Assembly (NCBI GenBank): GCA_022410635.1
Contig: JAJVDF010000456.1
Location: forward strand, 864,921 to 928,920
Origin: Tretioscincus oriximinensis
Lineage: Eukaryota; Chordata; Lepidosauria; Squamata; Gymnophthalmidae
Direction: 5' to 3'
Length of the DNA stretch: 64,000 nt
This document shows positions 44,601-56,600 of the stretch, piece by piece. The notes beneath the pieces are model-generated. The model did not search any database, was not told the origin of the DNA, and saw nothing but the letters and a program-made list of their open reading frames with translations. Within the stretch, counting starts at the first letter, position 1. Every line of letters starts with the position of its first letter. A program made the translations under genes and the position numbers.

Positions 44601-47600
44601 TGTTCTAGATGGGATTTCACTCTGTCAGAATGAGCAACTACATAGCTTTGGGATACTCCTTGAAACATCTCCCTTGCTAGAAGAGCAATTTACTTCTTTA
44701 GACAGGAATGCCTATTACTAAATGCAATCCTGGGGTGTATTAAGAGGAGCATAGAATCTCAATCACAAGAAGTAATTATTCCTCTCTGCAATACTTTGGT
44801 AAAACCACACGTGGAATACTGTGTTCAGTTCTGGGCATCCCAATTTAAAAAGGACATTGATAACCTACAGTAAGTTACCTAGAGAGAGTTACAAGGATAG
44901 TGAGTGGACTGGAAACCATGTCCTATGAAGAACGGTTAAAGGATCTGGGGATGTTTATTCTGCAAAAGAGAAGACTGAGGGGAGACTATAGCTGCCTACA
45001 AATATTTGAAGGGCTTTTCACAGAGCAGAGGGATCAGCATTGTTCTCATTGGCACATGGAAGGACTAGAAACAATGGGATGAAACCGCAAGGGAGGAGAT
45101 TTAGATTAGATATCAGAAAAAGCTTTCTAACAGGGTGATAAACCAGTGGGACAGTTTGTCACAGGAGGTGGTGAGTTCTCCTTCCTGGAAGTCTTCAAAT
45201 GGAGGCTGGACGTTCATTTGTCTGGGATGGTTTAGTGAATCCTGAATTGAGCAGGGGGTTGGACCCCATGGCCCTGGAGGGTCCAACTCTATGATTCTAT
45301 GGTTCTACTTCAGCAGCAGTATGATTTATTCCTTTAGTTGAAGTGGGAGTGCTTAGCTCAGCTTTGGTTAGTATAATGTGATCTACGTTGACTCTTAAGT
45401 ACTTCAGGTTGGTCAATGTTGCCTTACGGCTTCCCCTAGCAAGGCCTTTTCGATGGTACCCTGTTTCCTTGAAAATGAACATTTATTACTGTATCCCCTA
45501 AAGAATCAAAGTGACATACTGGTTGCCTGACTCACACACAGGGCCACAAAAAATAAGGGTTGTAAAGTACTTGGCTCCCACACATTGTTTGGAGACTACT
45601 GTAACGATCTTCCTCAGCAGTTCCTGGACCACTTGTACAGCAGGAAAAATGTTGCAGCTTCTGGCCATCAGGGGGAGCTCATCAGAGCAGACTCACACAG
45701 CAGTCTGCACAGCAGACCTAGTAGACCAACTTTGCTAGGTCTTATTTTCAGGGGAGGCCTTATATTTAGCAATTCAGCCAAACCTCTACTTGGTAGCACT
45801 TGCCCTTTGGAATGTTCTGTCTCTTTGACATCCGCTTGGGCCCTTTTGATTGTTTTTTTTGTACATCTCTTTGTGATTCCATTCAAAATAATACATACAT
45901 GTTCATTTGTTTTTCTTCTTGCAACTGTTCTTGATGCACTGTGTTATATCTTCGTTTGCAGTGGTAAAATAAGGACTCCAGAACAGATAAAATTCACCAA
46001 AGAAGCTTTAGCATTGGCTTGGGTGTACTTCTTGCCTCCACACATTTTCCAGATCCGAGTGGGTGCTCTTTATCTTCTGTATGGACTGTACAATACACAA
46101 CTGTGTCAGCCAAAGCAAAAGGTAAATCAGGTTCTCTGCTTTCTTTCATCTTCATATCCCAACATCCTTTTCCCATTCTACTTTGTTGTAGGTCCATTCA
46201 CAGCAAGTCTCAGTTGATTTTCTGGGTAAAATGAAAAATATAGTTTGAGAACATTTTAAGTGTCTGTGTTCACACCATTTCTCCCCCTCTTTCTGATCAG
46301 ACATCAGTTCTTATTCCAGATTGTATTCCAGAACAGTGTTCTCTATCTGTCATGCTGGTGTAGAGTTCAGCAGGCCCTGCCTAAGTGTTCTGTAGCCTGT
46401 ATTAGTATGCTAGTAGAAGGTTTTTATCCCATAATATAATCCAAAATTAGGCTTCAAGGTATTTTATCATGTAGGGATTGTATTTCTGATATAAAGGCTT
46501 AGTTCAGAGAGAAAGATAAGAGACCTTTGTTAAGTATTTTAATTTTTTTCCTAATCTGCTATTGCAGCCATATGTGAGGTGAAACGGAAGGTCTGCTTCA
46601 AGGATATTTTAAGTTCATACCTCAGTTTTATTCCAGTTTCAGTCCACTTTCAGAGTGAGGGAACCAAGAGTTTAGTAATTTTCTTTCAAGATTATGTAAC
46701 CCATAATGTTACATTTTGACATCCGGTATTTTTCTAAGTTAAGTAATACTGGGACAAAACAGTTCGCTGCTCTGCTAATGTGTTATTTCATTCTGCTGAA
46801 ACTGGATTGAAATACAGCATTCTTATCTCAAAATAGAATGCTTTGGGAGCTCTGTTCTGTACTCGCATTTGTGTATATATTTGGAAGCGTTTGTTAAAAG
46901 TTTTGAGTGCAGTTGTGGGTTAAAATTGTGCAGAACTGCAGGATCACAAGTTCCCTATTGCCTTTCCTCCACAAGTGTACAAAGCAAAGGAAAACTAGAA
47001 GTGAAATTAATTGAAAAAGGGGCCAAATAGGGTTGAATGAGAGTTAATTTGGATCAAACAATTTGGTCCAACCCAGTTTGTACAGACATACAAGTCTGGT
47101 TCGAATCCAGATGTCTTTCTAGGCGATGGGGGAAACTTTGTATTTTGTTTTTTATTGTTAATAATATATTTGTTTTCACTCTCATTTTTGACTCGGCTTG
47201 TAAGAGTTGCTTGTTCTGTTTCAGATCAGAATTGCACTCAAAGATTGGCCTGAAGTTAGTAAATTTCAACAGGATCTGTTAGATGCTCAACATTACGATG
47301 CTGCCTATATCTTCAGGAAGCTTCGGAAGGACAAAGCCTTTTATTATACCGCAATGCCCAAATTTGTGAGTTTCTGAATCTTTATTAATTATAACAGAAA
47401 TTTTTAAAGATCCAGCAAGAGGGCAGTAGCTCCTGGAGACTTAAAAGGAAAAAGGTAGGCGGCACAAACTTTCGTAGACATGTGTACTGTTGCATTTTTA
47501 AGGGTTTTATCTATGAAGATAGTCTGGTGTAGTGGTTAGAGTGTCAGACTCTTTTATGTATATACAGTGGTACCTCGGTTCTCGAACGCCTTGAGTTCCG

Positions 47601-50600
47601 ACCAAATCGGTATTCGACCAGGAGATCCGAGAAAATTTTGTCTTGGACTCCGACCGAATACTTGGAACTCGAACTTCCGAGACGAGCCGAATGGCGTTCA
47701 TTCGGCCCAGCGCGCCTTTTTTGCATCATCAGTGTGAGTCGCGCGCCTTGCTTGCGTCATCAGTGTGAGTCACGCTTTGTGGAGAGAGTCATTGCTTCGG
47801 TTCTTGAACAGTTTGGTTCTCGACTGTCCTCCCGGAACGGATTATGTTCGAGAACCGAGGCACCACTGTATATTAAACTATACAAAACAGTGAAAAGATA
47901 CATACAAAAAACGACACAGAAAAAAATTATATCTGTATACAGAGTCAGGAGAGTAATAAATAAGCAGAAAAATATCATTACATACATTCTGCCATGTTGA
48001 CATTTCGCCCCTTGCCTCATATCTAATCAATTTGTTCCAGCGTTCCCTTTGAATTAAAGTGGTTATATTGCCATNATAATATAAATGTTTCTCCGAGTGT
48101 CAGACTCTTTATATGGAAGTCTTCCGGTTTGAATCTGCACTCTTCCACAAAAAGCCAGCTGGATGACCTTGGCCTACTCACAGTTCTTTAGAGCTCTCTC
48201 AGCCTCACTTACTTCACTAGGTGTACGTTGAAGAGAAGAACAAAAGGTAACATAAGCCACTTTGATTCCCTGCGGGTTGAGAAAAGCAGGGTATAAAAAA
48301 AGAAACTTTTAAAAGAAGTTTCCATAAAAGAGAAAAGGCAGATGCCCTTTCGTTGTCTTTCTTAAGCACAACGTCTATGAACATTACGGTGTTATAGAAA
48401 AAGATAGTTAATTGAGAGATGAGAATTATAACAAACAACTTAATTTTTTTCCATTTTTTTTTTGCAGTGGGGCTTTCCCTATTACTGTGAATTTTGAGTG
48501 AAGAATTTCTGAAGGTTTTTCTTTTTACCGTGGTCTTTTTTTTAGATAACAGATGTATTGTGCTCTGTGTCCTACCTATGTTTTTTTAAACTAACTCTAG
48601 TTATTGCTCTATTTTCATATTACACCATAGTCCTTATAAGTAAATAAGAGGGGTAATAAATAAGTACAGACTTTGTTCTTTTGAATTGCTTTGCCTAGGG
48701 AAATAGTTTGGGGCTAATTTCAATAATTTGGAAATGACACATTTGAATGTGAGAGCAAGTTGTGAGCACTGGCTGGAAATCCACTACCAAGCCCAATTCA
48801 AGGTGTTGGCTTTAACTTATAAGGCCCTAAATAACGTGGCCCCCAAATATCTAAAGGAAGGCCTTCCTGCCTTAAGATCTGCAGGGGAGGCCCTCCTGGT
48901 TGTACCACCCCTTTCAACAACCAGTGGCGTGGGAACCCATGGTAGGGCCCTCCCCCCCAGGAGGTGCATCTGTTATCATCACTGTATTCTTTTAGAAGAT
49001 CTCTAAAGACACACCTCTTTCACCTGGCCTTTGGGTGAAGAAATGTTATTTCTCTTCCTACTTCTAGATACTGTTTTATATTGCTTTCAATGTTAATTTT
49101 GTATTGTGTTTTTATTGTTAATTTTGTATTGTGTTTTTATTGTGTGTGTGTGAGAGAGAGGGGGGGGGAGGGATGGAGAGAAGAAAAAATCAGTATATCT
49201 TAATATTTCTCAACTTCCTTTTTACTTTTATTCTGAAGCTTTCATTTAGGACTAAAAAGAATATGAATGATGATAGCGTTAAGACAACAGGTGAATTTAT
49301 GGATCGCAGTGACCGGGTTTCTGTCCTTTGTCCAGATGACTTCTTAGAGGTAGAAGAAACATTCTGTTCTAACTTTGCCTTCACTTTTTATTATTTAAAA
49401 TTTATTTTATAATCAAAGCATCTCGAAACATAGGCACAAATTGTTGTGTGTGGATCAACGATTAAGAGTTAAAGCAAAGGAAGTTTTGATAAGCATAATG
49501 GAAACTTAGAATGGTAATAACACTGGAGTCAAAATAAGCATTTTTTCTTTTTCAAGGCAAGTTTTAAAAGAAGTATTCTATTAGTATTATACAGTCTACA
49601 TTAGCATATGGAAATGAGACTTAGTATGCTTGCTGGTCTGCTGAATCAGCTACTACAGAATTGCCTGTGGATTACATGTTATTGGGTAATTTAGCAACAC
49701 CTTCCTTCTTCCGTATAATGTATAATATAATACATTGCCATATTCTACTTGTAATATGTAAGAAATACCTGGGAGCTGTCAGTCCCCCAAAGGGCAATCT
49801 TTGCCAGACTGGCCAGCTGTTCACTAGGTAACAGAAGGATGGATACTTCCCTGCTGGTGGATTTACCTGTTATAATGATATAGAAGGAAATGGCTGTATG
49901 TCGGTGGTAATTCAAGCTGCCTGAAAAGCAGAAAGTGCTCAGTTCAATCCTAGATGTTGGTAGTGGCAAGTCAATCTTATATCTCTGCATGGTAAAATGT
50001 GTAGTGTGCCCAAGTAGGTACTGTTGGGAATTGATTCTGATCCAGTTCTAGCAGAGTAAACAGTTTTCATTAGTAGTGAATGGACAGTTCTCTTGGGGGA
50101 ACTTAAGCAGATTTGACCAGTATGGCACACAAAATTATAAGAACATAAGAAGAGCCATACTGGATCAGACCACAGCCCATCTAGTCCAGCATTCTGTCTC
50201 ACACAGAGGCCCACCAGATGCACCTGGGCAGTCTGAACAGAGGAAAGCAAAATATGCAGCTGTTCATGACTCCCTGCAAATGGTATTTCAGGAGCCCTGC
50301 CTGTTGCTCCATCCTGAAGGCAGCATCCAGACATCCATTCTAATACCCATTTATACCCTTGGTGTCCATAAATCTGCCTAGTCCTGTCTTGAAGCTATCT
50401 TAGCTGTTAGCTGATGACCCTCTGGGTGAAAAAATGCTTTCCTTTGTCTGTTCTCACTGTTCTGCCCATCAGTTTTAAGGAGTGCCCTCTGGTCCTTGTG
50501 TTGTGTGATAGAGAAGACATTTTTTCTCTATTGCCCCTATCCATCCCATGTAGGATTTTGTACACTTCAATCAGATCACCTCTCAAACGTCGCCTTTCGA

Positions 50601-53600
50601 GCCTGAAGAGGCCCAGACATTGCAGCCTGACTTCATAAGGGAGGTGCTCCGGACCCTTGATCATTCCTGTTGCCCTTTTCTGCACTTCTCTTGTTCCACA
50701 ATATCCCTTATAAGATGTGGTGACCAGAATTGAACAAAGTATTCCAAAGGTGGCCTCACCACGGATTTATAAAGAGGCAAAATAACATTTGCTGACTTGT
50801 TTTTGATTCCTTTCCTAATTATCCCCAACATAGAATTTGCCTTTTTTCCAGGGGCTGGTGTGCCTCCCTTATGCAACGTTTGGATTTCTTCACCCTCGAA
50901 AGACGGTGTTTGAGAGGTGATCTGATTGAAGTGGATAAAATCATGCATGGGATGGATAAGATGAATAGAGAAAAATTGATATCTTAATACTCCCTCCAAG
51001 ATGGAGCAACAGACAGGTCGTTGACAGGTGCATTATTTTGTGTTCTTCTGTTCCAGACTGCCAAGGTGATTTTGGTAGGTCACTGTGTGAGACAGAAGGC
51101 TGGACTAGATGGTCTCCAGCCTGATTCATCAGGGTTCCTCTTATATTCTTCTGTTCTCTTATGTTTTTAGAGCACTGAAGGATAGGCTGGCAGTATTAAG
51201 TTGTAGCTTCTTCCAGGATAAGAAATATAGTCCAGACACTTCATTTCATTCCATCAGGAAGGCTTTTATTTTTATTTACAAAGTCCATAAAATAAGGCGA
51301 CAAAGGTTACTTTAACATATAGATTAAATAACCATCTCTAGAATACAGTTCACACTCCGGGCATCTTCGCTATAGAAAAATAGAAAAGCAAGTCAGTAAC
51401 TAAATGAATGAATGACCAACTGAGTAATTTTGCACATTCAGTAACACAAAAACACAGTGATAAGCTATAGCAGTGATGGCAAACCTTTTGAGCTCAGTGT
51501 GTCAAAATGTGTAAAAAACCCTAGCTTAACTTGGGTGCTGTGTCACATCTAGAAATAGCCCTAATTTTGTGATATTTGTAGCTCAGATCCAGTTAAAAAA
51601 TGATATATGTATTTATTTAAGAAGCAAAAACAAATAACTCTTTTACATTGGTGAATTTTGTTGCTGAATTTCATTCCCCCCCACCCCACCTCTTTAATAA
51701 TAATAAAGAAAATCTTAAAATTTAATCAGGAGAGCGGCGTGTCACCCAAAGTACCTTGGTGTATCGCCCTTGACACACGTGTCATAGGTTAGCCATCACT
51801 GAGCTCCAGTATCAACATTCCAGTAATCCCACAGGAAATGCACTGCTTGGTAGACATTGAAGGTCATACCATCGGGCAGTAAATATGTACAGACTTGTTT
51901 ATTGGTTTTTAACTAGAAAACCCAACAGGCACCCATACACTCAACCATAGCTAAGCTTTGAAAGTTGTCTTACCACATCATTTGTTTTGAAGGAAACAAG
52001 CAACATTCATAACTACTACCAAAAAATGAAGTGTCTAATATCCGGGGACCAGTCGAGGCCTGACAAGGCTCTGAATTTGATAAAAGACGACTTTGTAACC
52101 AACTTCAAGAATATTATTATGGAATATCAAGAATGGCAGAAGAATAAAACGGTAAGGGATTTCGGGTTTTGTTCGCGGGTTTCATATTCCGACTTTGCTC
52201 CAGCTATAGCCAGCTGCTTCAGTTTTTTTGAAGAGTTTATCTTGTGGCCGTATTGTATTTAAACACTTCCAGCTGATCCATTTTCAAGGATTTTAATCCT
52301 TCTCTGAAAGGAGCCTAAGCTTCCCTCCAGGCGGAGGCAGTCCCTGAAAATGCCACCAGGGCCTGTAACACTCAGGATTGGTATAAGAGGCATAGTGGTA
52401 CAGGAGTTAAGAGCCCTGGTGTTTCAACAGAGACACAGAGTTCAAAGCCCTGTGCTGGCTGTGGGGAGGGGTGAGCGCCCTCTACTGGCCTCAGCTCTAT
52501 CCAATTCAGCTATTCTCAGATGACAGAACCAGAAAGGGATGCCTGATGATGGGTTTTCCCAGCGACCTCCACAGGAAGCGACATCCCTTCCCTCTCTGTC
52601 TAGAATACCAACTCATGGTAAGTACAGGTGTTCTTTTCGAAATCAAGAAATTGTGATTAGATAAATGGGGACCATCACAGAGTGGTGAGGAAGGGAGAAT
52701 GCAAACCTTTGGGGGGAAATAAGTTTGTAAGCCACTTTGAGTCCCTTTTGGTGAGAAAAGCAGGATATAAAAATCCAGTTTTTTCTCTTCTTAAGCACAT
52801 AAGAGGAGTCCTGCTGAATCGGGCAAGAGCCCATCTAGTCCAGATTATGCCTCACACAGTAGCCCACCAATTACACCTGAACAGTCTTAAGCAAAAGAAG
52901 GCAAAATATTCACCTGTTCTTGACACCCCACAAATGATATTTCAGCAATACTGCCTGTTGTTCAATTTCGGAAGCAGTATCAATACATCCATAAACTCAT
53001 CCTCTCTTAAATTTATCCAGGCTGTTAGCTACCACCACCTCTTCTGGAAGTAAATTCCAAAGGCCGATGACCCTCTGACTGAAAAAATACTTCCCTTCTT
53101 CTGTCCTCACTGTTCTGCCCATCAGCTTCAAGGAATGCCTGGTCCTCGTGTTTTCTGATGGAGTAAACATTTTTTCTCTTATCCATCCCATGCGTGATTT
53201 TCTACACTTATACCTCTTCCTTCTCCCCTTCCTTCTATTCAAAGCTCTGTGACTTGGGATGCCTAACTATCTAGCAGCTTATCTAGGGTCTTGGGGACTA
53301 CGCATTGTCCCCTTAACACCTCCAGCCATTTCTAAGCCTTCCTCTAGCGCTTAGACTAGACGAGGATACTGTCTGTTTTTGGAGAAGGCTTAAAACATTT
53401 GTTTTTTATTCTCCAGAGTGATGTCACTAGGTGAGGTGTCAAGCTTTTGTTGTTTTTTATGATCATTTATATATACTTTACTATAAGGCTGTCCATGTTG
53501 TGGCCTCCATGTTTTAAATGTTCCGTATTCTTTCAGGATTCATCTTTGGTTCCAGGAAGAGAAAAAGCAAAGAATGCAACGGGAGGCACATCACAAGAGT

Positions 53601-56600
53601 CCGAAGTAAGGAAGCATTTGGTTTTAATGTCTGAATTGGTGGAATGTCAATTCATTGTCTCCAATCTTGGATGCCAGATTTTTTTATATAGCTGGACAGA
53701 ATAAAATATATTTGTGTGGATCGGACTGAGCGCAGATTGGCTCAGCAGGTATCCTCCCTCCCAGGACTAGTACAGGTTGGGAGCTGTATTCTGCAGGGCC
53801 AGGCCAAAGAGGCTGCCTGCTCCTCAGACTACTGTTCCTAGCAGTGCAAGCTGCCAGTACAACCACAGTTCCCATTTCACGTTCTTGACAATCGGACTGC
53901 TGTTGCTGCTACTGCTACTTCGTAAAGTTGTTAGGCATCCAAGCTTTTAAATAAGCACTTGTCGTTTGAAAAAATGGTGTAGAAAGGCAGGCAGAAATAC
54001 GATTGATACCCATAAAACTGGAAAAAAAAGCCCATGGGTGGGGGCCCCTTTGACTCCCAGACTGCCAGTGAATATTCCAGATATAATTCTGTAGCTTTTA
54101 TGTGTGGGTAGAGGGGGAGGGTTGCAGGAGAGGGATGGGAATTAAAAAGATATTTAAAACATTGTATGAATTGTATTTTGTAAGAGATTGTATTGAATAT
54201 ATAAAATTAAATAAAATATTTTTAAAATTAAACTTGGCTAAGGTGTACCAAAGAGGATTACATGATCCTATAATGGTTCCCTTAAAGTAAAAATATCCTG
54301 AGCAAAATCAGGATTTCTGTGATCCTAATGACAAGGCTGGGAGGATCTACAGTATTCCTTGCTACTATTTTTTTATGGAGACTGCAACAGCCTTCAATTC
54401 TGTTCCAAGATTGAATGTTAAAATTGCAAACCCACTTCGAAAACGTTAAACTTTTTGTGGTTGAGTAGTTCAGTTTGTCTTGACAGAGTGGTTAGGTTCA
54501 CATTTTAAAAGGAAGCACGCTTCAAGTGGGGTGCCACAAGGGTCTGTCCTGGGTCCGGTGCTATTTAACATAATTATAAATGACGTTGATGAGAGGATTG
54601 AAGGAAAACTTATCAAATTTGCTGATGATACAAAGTTAGGTGGTATTGCTAATACTAAACAAGATAGAGAAAGGATTAAAAAAGATCTAGCTAAGGNTGA
54701 ACAATGGGCTGAAATAACAGAATGGTACTTAATAGACAGAAATGCAAGATCCTACATGTGGGCAAAAAAATATGAAAACAGCACATGTAGAATGGGAGGA
54801 ATATGTCTGAGCAGCAGCACAGGTGAAAAGCACTTGGGTGTATTGGTAGATCACAGCCTAAACATGAGTCAACAGTATGAAGCAGCTGCAATAAAGGCAA
54901 ACACAATCCTGGGGTGCATTAAGAGGAGCAAAGAATCTCGATCACATAAAGTAATTATTCCTTTCTACAGTACTTTGGTAAGACCACACTTGGAATACTG
55001 TGTTCAGTTCTGGGGGCCTCAATTTAAAAAGGACATTGATAAACTAGAGCAAGTTCAAAATAGAGTTACAAGGATAGTGAATGTTCTGGAAACCATCTCC
55101 TATGAGGAACGGTTAAAGGATCTGGGGGTGTTTAGTCTGCAAAAGAGAAGACTGAGAGGAGACTTGATAGATGTCTACAAATATCTGAGGTGCTTCCATA
55201 GAGCAGAGGGATCAGCATTGTTCTCATTGGCACATGGAAGGACTAGAAACAATGGGATGAAACTGCAAGGGAGGAGATACAGATTTAGATATCAGAAAAA
55301 ACTTTCTAACAGTCAAGATGATAAACCAGTGGAACAGTTTGCTACAGGAGGTGGTGAATTCATCTTCGCTGGAAGTCTTCAAACAGAGGCTGGACGGTCG
55401 TCTGTCTGGGATGGTTTAATGAATCCTGCATTGAGCAGGGGGTTGGACTTGATGGCCCTGGAGGTCCCTTCCAACTCTATGATTCTATGATTCTGTTATA
55501 TATATGGCAGTCCCTGTGGAGAAACTAGGATATAATTCTAGTGATTATTTATTTTCCAGGGATCTGAAAGGATCAGAAAGTTGGCTGAAATAAGATCCCG
55601 GTCCTACTCTGCAGTCGCTCAGGTAACTGTGGGTGTAGAAATTAGACTCTTACTACAATTTGAGTCAAAACCCAAGCTTCCTCTCTTGATCACTCTCACA
55701 GGGTAGCTGTGATGAGTTTCTTGACTGGCACTAATAACTTGAGCACATCAGATTCAATGATGTAACAATTATTTGTTCCCAACAGAGATAACAGTTTTTA
55801 ATTTCTAACGGAAGTGTCTTAGCATATTTACAGGCCTCTATTTACACTCTTAAAAGATACACAACACATAGGCTGACCAGATGACCCCCTTTTTTTTTGG
55901 GGGGGGGGGCTCCCGGTTTTTTCTGAGGAAAAAAAATCAAAAACAAAAAAAAATAAATCTTTTTTTTGAAAAAGATTTCCTCAGAAAAAATTGGGAGGCA
56001 CCCCAAACCTGGAAATTCACCTTTGTACCCATTCTATATGGAATTTTCCTTCTGGTCCACTTCCCCATTTCCTCAGAATTCTGGCAGCCATTTTGCCTTT
56101 CTGCCTCAGTGTTCGTTCAGAGACCATGGCACTCTAGCAGTAAGCTGAGGCCCTATAGTTGTTGGGAAGTAAATGCACTTGTCTCATGGTCCGCTCTGAT
56201 TCTTATAATGCAACATTGTAATGGAACATTGAGTGCCAGTCTGGTGTAGTGGTTAGAGTGACAGACTCTTATCTGGAAGACTTCCTGTTTAATTCTGCAC
56301 TTCTCCACAAAAGCCAGCTGGGTGAGCTTGGGTTAGTCACAGTTCTTCAGAGCTCTCTCAGCCTCACTAACTTCACTAGGTGTCTGTTGTAAAAAGAAAA
56401 AGGTTATGTAAGCCGCTTTGAGTCCATTCAGGTGACAAATGGACTCTAATCCACTACTACTACTACTACTTCTTCTTCTTCTTCTCCTCGTCCTCGTCGT
56501 CCTCCTCCTCCTTGTCCCCTGCCCCCTGTTTCTCCTTTTTCTTCCCTGTTTCCTGTTTCCTCTGTTCCTTGCAAGATGTATGCCCCCCCCCCACTTGCTC

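Noticed and set aside
45585..46217. 210-codon ORF over SNAPC1 exon 2
   Set aside because: Only 45962-46121 is coding; the rest reads intron and a MITE through chance lack of stops.
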